The notes: a model not told the origin generated them from the sequence alone. A stretch of DNA of 64,000 bases from Hymenopus coronatus (GCA_030762935.1 CM060884.1:72605196-72669195), one strand, 5' to 3'. Shown: positions 11,074 through 21,862, counted from the first letter of the stretch. Translations and numbers: made by a program.

Positions 11074-11587
11074 TTTTTTTAAACAGTATCAAGATACCTG
11101 TTCTTTCCTCAAATGGAAAGTTATTATCCGTTTTATCTATCTTTGTTTTACTTCTGACTATGGAAAGAGGACCGAATTACAATGATATTTGCACCAAAGT
11201 ATTCCCTTATTTACCTCTTACTTGTAAGGAACTAACTCATAAGATATTTTCGGCAATGTTTATCTTGAGCAGAAAGAAATGCAATAGAGTTTAATTTACG
11301 GACGCTCTTTAACTGCTGTGGTTCTCAGCGTCCCATTTAATACTGGGAGTGAAATATTTTTTTCAGAGGCGTCTTTTTGAGGCTTGAGGTTTTTTACGTG
11401 CCGTAAATCTATGAAACGGAACCAATGGCTTTATTTCTCTTCCGAAGGAAGCCATGCTAAGGATTTTTACTCCAAAAAGTTCATCGTCCTCCACGGGTTG
11501 GAACATGTAAACAAAAGAAGAATATTTTATACAAATGGTTTGTTTGTGGAACAGCTAGAGAAATGTAAGCGAATAGAACACATCAGC
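11074..11587 (-). mobile_element. TC-hairpin element, B 5' half split by a SINE
   Basis: The B-type sequence runs to about 11289 and resumes at about 11513 through GTTTGTGGAACAGCTAGAGA to CATCAGC. The SINE between them therefore arrived later. Confidence 0.7.
11290..11512 (-). mobile_element. SINE type 1, reversed, inserted in a TC-hairpin piece
   Basis: It runs from GGACGCTCTTTAACTGCTGT through ACGTGCCGTAAATCTATGA to CCACGGGTTGGAAC, a decayed B box. Short AAAGAA-like sequence on both sides may be the target duplication, but I cannot fix it exactly. Confidence 0.75.
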
Positions 11588-11599
11588 TTTTTTCTTAAA

Positions 11600-11886
11600 T
11601 CTTAAGATACTTGAATTTTCCTCAAATGGAAAGTTATCATGGGTTTCATCTATCTTTGTTTTACTCCTGACAATGGAAGGAGAACTAATTTCAATGATAT
11701 TCGCATCGCAATTGGACTGTCACTTTAGCCTGGTGTTTTTCTTTATTTTCATCTTCTTTTAAGGAATTAAGTAATAAGACTATTTCAGCTAGTGTTTATC
11801 TTGAGTGAAATAATGTAGAGAAACGAAGAATGAAAGGTTTGTTTGTAAAGCAGCTGGAGAAAGTCAAGCGAATGGAACACATCAGA
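11600..11886 (-). mobile_element. TC-hairpin element, third consecutive B 5' half
   Basis: It parallels 9820-10182 and 11074-11587 (CCTCAAATGGAAAGTTATCA, GGTTTGTTTGTAAAGCAGCT) and ends ACACATCAGA. Four 5' ends therefore lie in a row between 9.8 and 11.9 kb. Confidence 0.7.
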
Positions 11887-12509
11887 TTTCTTTAAGAATA
11901 CTGAAGTACAGTTACTTCCGGCTGAAATGTCGTACACCACACCCAAGGCGGAAGATGTGTCAGGGCGTGAACTCTTTGTTCTAATGAGAGCGTTTCCGGT
12001 TCCCGGAGCAAGGAACGACACGCAGCGGAGCGTTTCCGCGACACTCCCACGATTGCGTACTTCAGTGTCCACCACCCACTTGGCATAAGTCTGGGAGAGG
12101 TCATGGCAAGTGACATGTGGGTTTGTGTGACATGTCTCACTTAGCGACTGACTCTCCGACATGTGGAACAGCACCAACAAGATCTGTGTTTCAGATATAC
12201 CACATTCACAATGAAATGCAAGTGCAGACGCAAACTAAAACTTTAACCTTGCTTTGCATGCATAGAGGACAATTTCTGCTTCTTTTGTCTATGCATTGCT
12301 TATGAATTCAATAACAGACGATCGCGCTGTAAGACTTTACATGGCCTGCTGTACAAATATGCTCTTCTATTTGGCCGTGCAGTGCCGCGCCATCTCTAAT
12401 CTCCCTCAGAGGTTATGACAGTCTCCTTGCGAATCCTTCTTTGATTTAATGGATGTAACTATCATCTGTGTCTAGATTTCTTGGTTCTCATAAATCTAAG
12501 ATCTTGTAT
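11887..12509. other. Non-repetitive island, moderate GC
   Basis: No repeat family is recognised here. The minus strand has an open stretch of about 100 codons in 11900-12180, but its lower end runs on into the TC-hairpin piece and it matches no family I know. The segment is richer in CpG than its surroundings (GGAGCGTTTCCGCGACACTC). It could be an exon, a regulatory island or an old element; I do not assign a function. Confidence 0.4.
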
Positions 12510-13265
12510 CCCCCCAAAAAAAGTATTTTTAGAAAAGTTCCATGTTTGTGTGTCCAGAGTCTGTGAACACGATAACTCAGAAACGAAAAGTCGGTAAAAT
12601 ACTGAACTTGGTATTTAAGTTTGGTACCTTCAAAGGATGCGAAGATTTTCAAGAAAATTCCCCACCCCCGACTACCCTTTACATGGAAACTTTTTTCGGA
12701 AATTTTGATTTTCTTAAAAATGGCTGTAACGGTTTTGTTTAAAATATCATATGTTACAGATATTTACCTGACAAATAAAATGTACATCTTGAATTTTCTG
12801 GGAATAGCCTCTGTAGACTACTTTATTCTGGATCAGTTTTACGGAATTTTGCATAACTGCTTAATCGTAAGAGATAGACAAAAGCTTAGCACACAAAAAA
12901 TGTAGGGCACGTTAAAGCACACAATTTATGTTATATAAGTACAAATGTTTCGTGGAATTTATCGTTTTTTAAATATTCCTTGTTTTTGATTTCAGCTCTA
13001 AAAAAACTTTACTTTTCTCATACAGGAATTTGTCAACTCCTGTGCATACAAACAAAGGAACTTCAGTCACTTAGCAACCAGCTTTTGACTATCACTTTAA
13101 CCTATGGTGCTCCCTTATGCCCCTTCCAGTTACAGGGAATTAAGTAATAAGACTATTTCTGTTATTTTTTTTCTCGATTAGCATGAAGTAAATAGAAGCA
13201 TAAGCCTTTTAACAATAATTTGTTGCAGAGATGTAGAGAAAGTCATGTGAATGGAACACATCAGA
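12510..13265 (-). mobile_element. TC-hairpin element lacking the hairpin end
   Basis: It begins at CCCCCCAAAAAAAGTATTTT, about 120 bp inside the element, and ends ACACATCAGA. Its broken left edge coincides with the A/T run that other copies use as an insertion site. Confidence 0.8.
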
Positions 13266-13517
13266 TTTTTATCCATCCCTTGGAGACACACGGTTCGTTA
13301 TATCGGTAGGTTTCTTTTGCTTCCGACTGTACACCTGAACTGGTTTTGATAAGTGACTTATTGGAATTAGAACCAGTTGTTGAGTGAAGTTTGATCGTTA
13401 AGGAATTTGACGTAGTTGAAGGGGGGGGGTGTAATCCCAATTGTTGCTCTGAGTCCTAATTGATTCTCCATTACAACGTCGTTACTTTGAATTTTAACAA
13501 CGTGTTTATGTTTGCAG

Positions 13518-13646
13518 GTGGAGCACATAACGCGAGGAAAGTTCATCACTCGTTTCCTGACAGATAATGAGGGAGAAAAGGAGAGCAGCATGACTGAATC
13601 AATTACAGTTACGGAACCTCTCCCACGTCGCTTTCTGTCACGGTAG
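13518..13646 (+). CDS. Possible last coding exon of an unknown gene
   Basis: A pyrimidine-rich acceptor (GTGTTTATGTTTGCAG) is followed by 43 codons, including the stop, in one frame; the other two frames close after 4 and 16 codons. The frame starts VEHITRGKFITRFL and ends PLPRRFLSR then TAG at 13644-13646. It is rich in charged residues and has no recognised domain. An AATAAA polyadenylation-type signal lies 95 bases after the stop. The upstream exon and phase are unknown, so the reading frame is an assumption. A 43-codon open frame could also occur by chance, and no homology could be tested. Confidence 0.3.
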   Translation: MEHITRGKFITRFLTDNEGEKESSMTESITVTEPLPRRFLSR

Positions 13647-13740
13647 GGGCCCACGTAAATTATTCGCAGTCTTCTCTTGCCTGTCACATGTTGATGCAAT
13701 AGGCCTTGGGTACGTCACGAGCTCATGAGTGTAGTACGCA

Positions 13741-13746
13741 AATAAA
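13741..13746 (+). terminator. AATAAA polyadenylation-type signal
   Basis: AATAAA lies downstream of the candidate terminal exon stop. The hexamer is common in AT-rich DNA, so its value depends on the exon being real. Confidence 0.3.
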
Positions 13747-13796
13747 GCTTTGAGATGCGCTAAATTAAAAACAAACAAAAACAAAACGAAACAAAA

Positions 13797-14006
13797 GTAG
13801 GACAGAAAGGAAGACAAAAAATAACGAAGTTATTGTTTCCTGAAGTAAAACATATCTAGTGCTTTAAATTGAGATCACACTTTCTTCGTTAAGTTTTTCT
13901 GGTTGAAATTTAATTTTTGCGAATTATAGTAAACAATTTTGTTATTAAGTATTTGTTCTGTAACCTTCACAAATATTTCTGTTTCCATTTTTCAACAAAC
14001 CATTTT
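13797..14006. repeat. Local duplication D, copy 1 (partner 14907-15116)
   Basis: Both copies start TAGGACAGAAAGGAAGACAA and share CTTTAAATTGAGATCACA and TATAGTAAACAATTTTG. Both are followed directly by the hairpin end of a reversed TC-hairpin element. Divergence is noticeable (tens of differences), so the duplication is old, or D belongs to a longer element. Confidence 0.75.
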
Positions 14007-14125
14007 TACTTTCTCTATACTTACTATGTACGTAGTGCATAGAGAAAGTGTTGTATTTCACCCAAAATTCGATACCAAAATTTTACCGGAAATACACGTT
14101 TTAGGGATCGCTGAATCAAAAGAAA
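14007..14125 (-). mobile_element. TC-hairpin element, hairpin end only
   Basis: It runs from TACTTTCTCTATACTTAC to GATCGCTGAATCAAAAG, then stops where a copy in the opposite orientation begins. Confidence 0.75.
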
Positions 14126-14905
14126 CCTGATGTGTTTCATTCATATGAGTTTCTCTACATTTCTGCAACCAATTATTGTTAAAAAGCTAATACTTCTATT
14201 TACTTCATGTTAACCGAGAAAAAATGAGCATTGCTTCTTTGTAAGTAGAAGCGAAATAAGGGAGTAGCATAGGTTAAAGTAATAGTCAAAAGCTGGTTGC
14301 TATGTGACTGAAGTTCCTTTGCTTGTGTGGACAGGTTTTGACCGATTCTGTATGCGAAAAGTATAACTATTTCAAAGCTGAAACCAAAAGGAAGGATTAC
14401 CTCAAGAACTATCAACTCCACCAAAAAAATGTATATAATATAAATTGTGTATTTTAATGTGCCCAACATTTTTTGTATGATAGTTTTTTGTGTATCTCTT
14501 ACGGTTTACCAGTTATGCAAAAACACATCCAGAATAAAGTAGTCTTCAGGGGCTATTCCCATAAAATTCAAGATATACATTTTATTTGTCAGGTAAATAT
14601 CTTTAATATATAATATTTTAATCAAAATCTTCCTGTCGCATCCTTGGAAGATACCAAACTTAAATACCAAGTTTGGTATTTAACAGTCTTTTGTTTTTCA
14701 GCTATGCTGCTCATAGACACACATACACACATACACACAGACAGAAGACAGACACACACACACACGGACATTTTTCTAAAAATGATTTTTTGGATTCAGG
14801 GGGATCCAAAACGTGTATTTCTGGTGAAATCTTGCTATCGAATTTTTGGGTGCATTACAATACCTTCTCTATACACTATGTACATAGTACGTGTAGAGAA
14901 AGTAA
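14126..14905 (+). mobile_element. TC-hairpin element, near full-length
   Basis: It starts CCTGATGTGTTTC and ends GTGTAGAGAAAGTAA. It shows the internal stem perfectly: ATACCAAACTT at 14651 and AAGTTTGGTAT at 14669. It was probably inserted at the A run of the hairpin-end piece to its left, but no right-hand continuation of that host copy is seen. Confidence 0.85.
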
Positions 14906-14906
14906 T

Positions 14907-15116
14907 AGGACAGAAAGGAAGACAAAAAAACAACGAAGTTATCGTTTCATTATGTAAGACAAATCTTGTGCTTTAAATTGAGATCACAGTTTCTTTGTTG
15001 TTGAAGTTCTTCTGGTAGAAATCCAATTGTTGCATACTATAGTAAACAATTTTGACATTAACTATTTGATATGTAACGTTAACACATATTTCTATTTCCA
15101 TTTTTCAACAAATTAT
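14907..15116. repeat. Local duplication D, copy 2 (partner 13797-14006)
   Basis: It lies between two TC-hairpin elements and starts TAGGACAGAAAGGAAGAC right after the AGAAAGTAA terminus on its left. Confidence 0.75.
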
Positions 15117-15932
15117 TTTTAATATCTCTACACATACCATGTAAATAGTGGATAGAGAAGGTATTGTATTCCACCCAAAAATTCGATACCGAGATTTCAC
15201 CAGACATAAAAAAAAGCATTTCTGGAAAAAGTCCGTGTGTTGGTAAAATACCAAACTTAGTATGTAAGTTTAGTATCTTCCAAGGATGTGACACGAAGAT
15301 TTTTGAGAAAAATTCGCCCAATCCAAACTACCCTTTACATGGAACTTTTTTCGAAAATTATGATTTTCTTAAAAATGGCTCTAACGATTTTGATTAAAAT
15401 ATCGTATATTAAAGATATTTAGCTGACAAACAATATATCTTGAATTTTCTGGGAATAGCTTCTAAAGACCTGTTTATTCTGGATGAATTTTGCTTAATTT
15501 GGCATAACTAGTAAACCGTAAGAGATGGACAAAAACTTACTTTACAAAAAATGTAGGTCTTGTTAAAATACACAAGTTATGTCATATACATTTTACTCGT
15601 AGAGCTTACAGTTTTAGAGGTATTCATTGTTATTGGTTTCAGTTATGTAGTACTTATACTTTTCTCAGACGGGAGTGTGCGGTTTTCTTTTGTTCTGCAC
15701 CTGGCTAGAAAAGAAGGGATTTTTAATGACAATCGCATAACGACAACTTTTAAAACATTTGACTATGGCTTTAATCTAGTGTATTCGCTTATTTTTTTCC
15801 TGCTTATAAGGAACTAAGTAATAAGAACATTGTGCTGAATACCTCGACTAGCAATTAGCGGAAAGAAAAATAATCTTATGTAAAAAGTTTGTAGAGCAGC
15901 TAGAGAAAGCCATGTGAGTGTAACACATCAGA
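15117..15932 (-). mobile_element. TC-hairpin element, A/B chimera
   Basis: The hairpin half is type A, whereas the other half carries B markers (GAGTGTGCGGTTTTCTTTTG, TTTGTAGAGCAGCTAGAGAA). About 70 bp including part of the 3' consensus is deleted near 15210-15240. Confidence 0.8.
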
Positions 15933-15937
15933 TTTTT

Positions 15938-16195
15938 TTCATACGGGAACTTGTCAACACCTGGCCACGCAAAGAATTGAAATTCTATACCATAGCAACC
16001 ACATTTTAAAACACATTTGACTGTCACTTTATCGTAGAGTACTCCCTTATTTCCCTTCTATTATAAGGAACTAAGTAATAAGACCATTTTACTAATGTGT
16101 ATATTGATTAGCATGATATTAACATATTAATATTTTGAATAAAAGGTTTGTTTGCCGGACAGCTAGAGGACATCATTTGAATGGAAGGTATTACA
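15938..16195 (-). mobile_element. TC-hairpin element, 5' half fragment
   Basis: It has ATACGGGAACTTGTCAACAC, the GCAACCAC block and GACAGCTAGAGGACATCATT, with a decayed terminus. The mariner begins a few bases later. Confidence 0.65.
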
Positions 16196-16207
16196 TTTTT
16201 TCCCTTC

Positions 16208-17391
16208 TACGAGGGTCGGCTAATAAGGCCCTTGCCTCACACATATATGGCACCACTTGGCCAGTTAGACAGTAGCATCATGTCGTTTAACACTAGACTA
16301 ACTTGTATCCATAGTTACAAGTGAATAGCTTGTATAGTTTTCGAATGACAGCATTTTAAACAAGACGACTTTAGAGTTTTCACGGAAATGGAGGATTTAG
16401 AAAAACGAGTAGTGATTAAATACTTCCATTTGATAGGCTTAACGCCTAGCGGAATCAAGGAGGAAATGGACAGTACATTGAAAGATTCCGCCCCTTCATA
16501 TTCAATGATTAAAAGGTGGGTTGCAGTGTTTAAAATGGGACGTACGGGCACTAGTGATGAGCCTCGCTCTGGACTCCCTGTAGAAGTGACAACTCCAGAG
16601 ATCAATGAAAAAAATCATCGTTTAGTACTGGAAGACCATAGATTAAAGTTGTTTAAGATAGCATTAAGATAGCAGAGGCTGTTAACATATCAAAAGAACA
16701 TGCAGGTAATATTTTAAGTAATGTTTTGGGCTTTCACAAGGTCTGTGTAAGATGAGTGTCGCGTTTGTTGATACCTCATCAAAAGTTGCAAAGAAAAACG
16801 GTTTCTGTTAAGAATGTGGAGCTCTGCCATAAAAATGTCTGTGAATTTTTGAGACGGCTTATTATCATGGATGAAACTTGGATACATTACTACAGTCCAG
16901 AAAGTAAATCACAGTCAAATTGGAATTGCGCCAGTGAGCCAACTCTAAAAAAAAGGTAAAGTCAATTTTGTCAGTTAGATGAAAAGAAAAATACCTCTTT
17001 AGGCACAAAAAAAAAAAAAAAAACTTGTTTAATCACAACAATGCTCCGGCCCATCATTCAGTTATTGTAGTGGGAAAAATGTGCGGATTAAAGTTGGAAT
17101 TGCTTGAACATCCACCCTATTCACCAGTGACCACCACCTGTTCCCGACGTCAAAACATTTCTTGGAGGACGAATATTTCACAGCAATGAGGAGGTCATTG
17201 ATGCGGTAAACAGCTATTTTTAGGGTCATAATAAATGTCACTAAAGATATGTTTTAATTAAATCAGAACACCGATAAGAGCAAATGTATTTTTTGCCTTT
17301 CTGGAGATTATTTTGAGAAATAAGGCAAAAAAAAAAAAAATTAAATGCTGTTTTCATTGAGAAGCCTTGGGTTTATGAGCCGACCCTAGTA
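16208..17391 (+). mobile_element. Mariner element with both inverted ends and TA target sites
   Basis: The left end reads CGAGGGTCGGCTAATAAG, and the right end reversed reads CTAGGGTCGGCTCATAAA. Each is bordered by TA, the standard duplication of Tc1/mariner elements. The span of about 1.18 kb is slightly short for an intact mariner (about 1.3 kb), consistent with internal deletions. Poly(A) tracts near 17005 and 17330 interrupt it. Confidence 0.9.
16388..17224 (+). pseudogene. Mariner transposase, degenerate
   Basis: The N-terminal part (16388-16672) starts MEDLEKRVVIKYFHLIGL and includes the DNA-binding region IKRWVAVFKMGRTG and linker SDEPRSG. After a stop, 16756-16959 has the first catalytic aspartate in MDETWIHYYSP. 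At 17031-17039 the second catalytic position reads NHNNAP, with AAC (Asn) in place of Asp. The third aspartate is lost by a small deletion after HPPYSP (about 17127). Several frame changes and an A tract add to this, so it is inactive. It represents a different mariner lineage from the one at 1-640. Confidence 0.85.
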
Positions 17392-17413
17392 CTTAGAAGA
17401 GACCAAGTACTCT

Positions 17414-18099
17414 ACTTTCTTTATGCGTACTATGTACAGAGTGTATAGAGAAGGTATTTACTCCACCCAAAAATTCGATACCGAGATTTCACCGGAAATA
17501 TATGTTTTAGGGGCCCCTGTATCCAAAAAAAGTCTTTCCAGAAAAAAGTCGTGTGTGTCCGTGTGCCTGTGGACACGATAACTCAAAAACGAATAGTCAG
17601 TAAAATACCAAACTTGGTATTTAAGTTTAGCATATTCCAGGGATGCGACACGAAGATTTTCAGAAAAATCTCCCCACCCCAAACTACCCTTTACAAGGAA
17701 TTTTTTTCGAAAAATTTGAATTCCTCAAAAATGGCTGTATATTATGATTAAAATATCGTATAATAAAGAATATATATATAGAATGTTATATACATGTTAT
17801 TTATGTTATATACATTTTTCTCGTGGAGTTGATCGTTTTTGAGTTAATGCTTGTTTTTTATTTCAGTTTTGAAAAACATACTTTTCTCATACAGGAATGT
17901 GTCAACTCCTGTCCATACAAACAAAGGAACTTCAGTCACATAGCAACCAGCTTTTGACTATCACTTTAACCTATGATACTCCCTTATTTCGCTTCTACTT
18001 ACAAGGAAGCAAGTAATAAGACTATTTCTGCTAATATTTCTCCATTAGCTTGAAGTAAGTAGAAGCACAACAATAGTTACGCGAATGGAACACACCAGA
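17414..18099 (-). mobile_element. TC-hairpin element with internal deletion
   Basis: The hairpin (TACTTTCTTTATGCGTAC) is at the left and ACACACCAGA at the right. About 200 bp from the ATTAAAGATATT block onward is replaced by a short TATA-rich stretch near 17770. Confidence 0.8.
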
Positions 18100-18398
18100 T
18101 GTGTTATCAACGAGAAACACTGAGGTGCTATAATCAGTTTGAGACGTGAAAAAGGACCTTGAACGTGGGGGTAAGTAAACAAGGACATGGACCAGTTGGT
18201 CGGTGTGCAGTGGGTCGAGACGGGCCCCTACTTATAGTCGAATGTCCAACCGCTGGAAAGCCATCACCACTCGAGGGGAGCCAAGCGTGGGCGGGCAATG
18301 TTGTATGACCTCCAGGTTGACCGTGAAAACGCACCACAGTGTGAGACTATGACCTCCGTAAACAACTCCATGCCTGCCTCCTTTCCAAAACATAAAAA
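18100..18398. other. Non-repetitive island, moderate GC
   Basis: No repeat or gene is recognised. It is GC-richer than its surroundings (GGGTCGAGACGGGCCCCTAC near 18210). Short open frames exist on both strands without recognisable motifs. Confidence 0.4.
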
Positions 18399-19212
18399 TC
18401 TGCTGCGTTCCATTTATCTCACTTGCTCTACATCTATGCAACAAATTATTCTTAAAAAGCTTTTGCTTCTATTTACTTTATGTTAATCGAGAAACAATTA
18501 GCAGAAATAGTCTTATTACGTGTTTCCTTGTAAGTAGAAGTGAAATAAGGGAGTACCATAGGTTAAAGTGATAGTCAAAAGCTGGTTGCTATGTAACTGA
18601 TGTTTCTTTGTTTGTATGTACAGGAGTTGACAAATTCCTGTATGAGAAAAGTATAACTTTTTAAAGCTGAAACGAAAAACAAGGAGTATCTCAAAAACGA
18701 TCAACTCCTCGAAAAAAATGTATATGACATAAATTGTGTGTTTTAAGGTGTTCTACATTTTTTGTGCTGTAAGATTTTGTCCATCTCTTACGGTTTAGCA
18801 GTTATGCAAAATTCTGTAAAATTCATCCAGAATAAAGTTTTCTTTAGAACATTCAAGATGTACCATATTTTAATCAAAATCGTTACTCATTTTTTACAAA
18901 ATCAAAATTTTCGAGAAAAGTTCCATGTAAAGGGTAGTTAGGCGTGGGGGGATTTTCTTGAAAATCTTCGTGTCGCATCTTTGGGAGATACCAAATTTAA
19001 ATACCAAGTTTGGTATTTAACGGTCTTTTCGTTTTTGAGCTATGCTGCCTACATACATACACACAAGGACCTTTTTCTGAATATGCTTTTTTTTTTTTTG
19101 GATTCAGGGGGTCCTAAAACATGTATTTCCGGTGAAATCTCGGTATCAAATTTTTGGGTGGAATACGGTACTTCCTCTATACACTATGTGCATGGTACGC
19201 ATAGAGAAAGTA
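18399..19212 (+). mobile_element. TC-hairpin element, near full-length, subfamily A
   Basis: It begins TCTGCTGCGTTCC and ends CGCATAGAGAAAGTAA. It is missing about 60 bp around the AATATCTTTAATATACG block. Confidence 0.85.
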
Positions 19213-19346
19213 ATAACAAATAAAACTTACACATCACACAATAATTCCAATATTTACATAAATAGATGTAAATATTGTAAGATACAAAATTCCTTTGAGA
19301 CAGTTTCATTAACTCTATCTAACAAACTGAGTAACAGCACTAAAGC

Positions 19347-19606
19347 CCTCTGGCCGCGTCGTGGCCATGTGGTCAGACCACTCGCCTCTCACCTAGACGC
19401 CCCGGGTTCGATCCCAAGCGACCGCATCTGAGATTTGTGGTGGTCAAAGCGGCGCAGGTGCGGGTTTACTCCGGGTTCTCCGGTTTCCCCCGCCATCACA
19501 TTCCACCGGGGCTCCATCTTCATGTATCAGCAGTGTCATCGCCTGCGGTGCCAGAGCAGTAAAAGCGGCCGTTAAACACTACAAAAAAAAAAAAAAAAAA
19601 AAAAAA
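19347..19606 (+). mobile_element. SINE type 2 with poly(A) tail
   Basis: The tRNA-like head has an A-box-like GTGGCCATGTGGTCAGACC and B box GGGTTCGATCCC. The body includes TCCGGGTTCTCCGGTTTCCC and ATCACATTCCACCGG, then GGCCGTTAAACACTAC and an A23 tail. Other copies lie at 35597-35846 (reversed) and 48910-49097. Confidence 0.85.
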
Positions 19607-19822
19607 AGCTAAAGCTCTCTCCATTGAATCTTTTAAGAGGTCAGTGAAACGCACTTTAATTTTAAATCCATTTTATTGTTTGGATGAATTTTTTGATACT
19701 GCCATTTGTTTTTGATCTTACTTGTAACTGACGTTGCTACATAACGTACTTTTTTTCTGGCAAACAAACACATCTATATCTAACTCTACCTCTCACTACC
19801 TTCCTCCCTCCATCCATCATTA

Positions 19823-20252
19823 AATCAATCAATCAATCTATCTGTCTGTCTATCTATCTCTATCTATATCCCATTCATCCATTTATCTATCTGTTTGTCT
19901 ATATGTATATCTATCTATATCTATCTTTATCTCCATCTGTCTATCGCTAACTCTATCCATCTGTATATATATCTATAACTATGTATCTCTATCTATATCT
20001 ACCTATCTATCTCTATCTATAGCTGTATGTCTATGTATATCTTAACCTATCTATCTCTATCTATATCTACCTATCTATCTCTTTCTATAGCTATCTATGT
20101 CTATACTTCTATCTATATCTATCTCTATCTATAGGTATCTATATCTATATTTATATATATCTATCTCTATCTATAAGTATCTATCACTATCTATATCTAT
20201 CTATTTCTCTATATATATCTATCTCTCTATCTACATCTATCTATCTCTACAG
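19823..20252 (+). repeat. Imperfect (CTAT)n microsatellite
   Basis: About 430 bp consist of interrupted TATC/TCTA units, with AATC and CTGT variants at the left edge. The 19607-19822 stretch before it holds nothing I can name. Confidence 0.9.
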
Positions 20253-20262
20253 CAACCCAGCA

Positions 20263-20775
20263 TTCGCCTAAGCGGCCCGGGAAAACCACGGAAAAACCCA
20301 CGACTGGAGTGGGCGGTCAACGAAGAGCTCCGACCAATCCCAGGCGACGCGCTTGAGCACTTAGGTAAAGCAGAGCTAATTTAGCATTACAATGTATGTA
20401 CATGTGAGTACACCAGAATGTTCCTTAAGCCGCTTTTCTTAATTCGTCAGCAGGCTGCAAATGAGAATATCACAAGAAGCAACAAAACTTTGCCGCATCC
20501 ATGCAAACGAAAACATCCTTTTTAAGAAAAATAAAAGAAGCTTACAGTGCTTTTAAGCATGAGGACCAAAACTTCCGTTTTTTCTTCTTTCGTGTTTCCC
20601 CTCTCTTTTTCCCATTTTTTGCTTCTCCTCTTTCTCCATTGCAAAGACGTGAAAATCTTAACGGGCGAGTGCGTTTAGAACCATTAAGGAGCGTTTTAAT
20701 GAAGGCAGCGTAGGTAAAGGAAAATTACATTCTGAAGCTTGTGGTAAGTAATATTTCTCTATTAAACATAACCTT
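20263..20775. other. Unassigned stretch between microsatellite and tandem array
   Basis: 20263-20360 is GC-rich (GGCCCGGGAAAACCACGG, GGCGACGCGCTTGAGCAC) and may be the tail of another SINE. The rest is AT-rich with pyrimidine tracts near 20575-20640. No gene is recognised. Confidence 0.35.
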
Positions 20776-21250
20776 GATGAGCTCCTTTCTGTTTTATTGC
20801 TGTAAATGAAACTGTATCCACCTACTGGATATTAACAAAATCATAGTATACACTCACCTGCAAAATAAGTGGCCCATTTCCCTAGATCGCAAGTGATGAA
20901 TTCCTTTCTGTTTTATTGCTGTAAATGAAACTGTATCCACCTACTGGATATTAACAAAATCATAGTATACACTCACCTGCATAACAAGTGGCGCATTTCC
21001 CTAGATCGCAAGTGATGAACTCCTTTCTGTTTTATTGCTGTAAATGAAACTGTATCCAGCTACTGGATATTAACAAAATCATAATATACACTCACCTGCA
21101 AAATAAATGACCCATTTCCCTAGATCGCAAGTGATGAACTCCTTTCTGTTTTATTGCTGTAAACGAAACTGTATCCAGCTACTCGATATTAACAAAATCA
21201 CAATATACACTCACCTGCATAACAAGTGGCGCATTTCCCTAGATCGCAAG
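20776..21250 (+). repeat. Tandem array, four units of 119 bp with a dimeric period
   Basis: Units begin at 20776, 20895, 21014 and 21133 at GATGA(A/G)(T/C)TCCTTTCTG. Units 2 and 4 share CTGCATAACAAGTGGCGC, whereas units 1 and 3 read CTGCAAAATAA at that place, so the true period is about 238 bp. A second marker (CCACCTACTGG versus CCAGCTACT) separates units 1-2 from 3-4. Confidence 0.9.
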
Positions 21251-21494
21251 AGTGTTTCCCTTCGTACGGTAAAGAATGTCTGAAAAACAGCACAGAAGCG
21301 AAATAAAGTAATAATCCTGGAATATAATTACTTAAACCAGAGCCAATATACCAGATTGTTAATATGTATTAAACTTCACTTTATATATACGTCATCACTT
21401 ACAGATACATTTAAACAGCATAATTATAATTGTAAATTATAAATACAAAGTAAAACTATAACTAAACAAAAATAAAATTACAAATAAAATTTAT

Positions 21495-21862
21495 TTCCTT
21501 TCGTAATCGGCTGACCCTCCCCAAATTTGGAGGATTGACACTCCCCTAGGACTTACAAGCGAATGACAAGGGGTCAGAAGTCTGTCGGGCAGCACGAAAC
21601 CGAGAACGGAGAACCTGTTACGAGAGGTCGGCCCGTAGATAGGCATGAGCATGAGGAAGTGGATGATATGAAATGTAGGCAAGATTAATGTTAGGAAAGG
21701 TGGTTTTGGAGTAATTGGTGAAGTTATGGCGGGGGAAACTGTAGAATCTGGAGAAAAATTGCTCAGATGCCCCCACAAGTCCCACATGCGGACGTTCGAG
21801 ATCGAACCCGGGCCGCCTGATATGAAGCGAGCTGTCTAGCCAGTCAACCATGGCGGTGACTC
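21495..21862 (-). mobile_element. SINE type 3, single-unit copy, reversed
   Basis: It shares its body with 30290-31560: ACTCCCCTAGGACTTACAAG, GGTCAGAAGTCTGTCGGG, GAACCTGTTACGAG and AGGAAGTGGATGATATG. The tRNA-like head lies at the right, reversed, with B box GGGTTCGATCTC near 21795-21815. Here the internal 135-bp module occurs once. Confidence 0.8.

Larger units (their letters stand above)
13266..13796 (+). other. Non-repetitive island holding a possible terminal exon
   Basis: It is not made of recognised repeats. It contains a nine-base G run near 13422, a 3' splice-site-like sequence at 13500-13517, an open frame with stop, and AATAAA at 13741. Confidence 0.45.

Noticed and set aside
11785..12180. 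131-codon minus-strand open frame as a gene
   Set aside because: Its lower part is TC-hairpin sequence, and no motif or splice context supports the rest.
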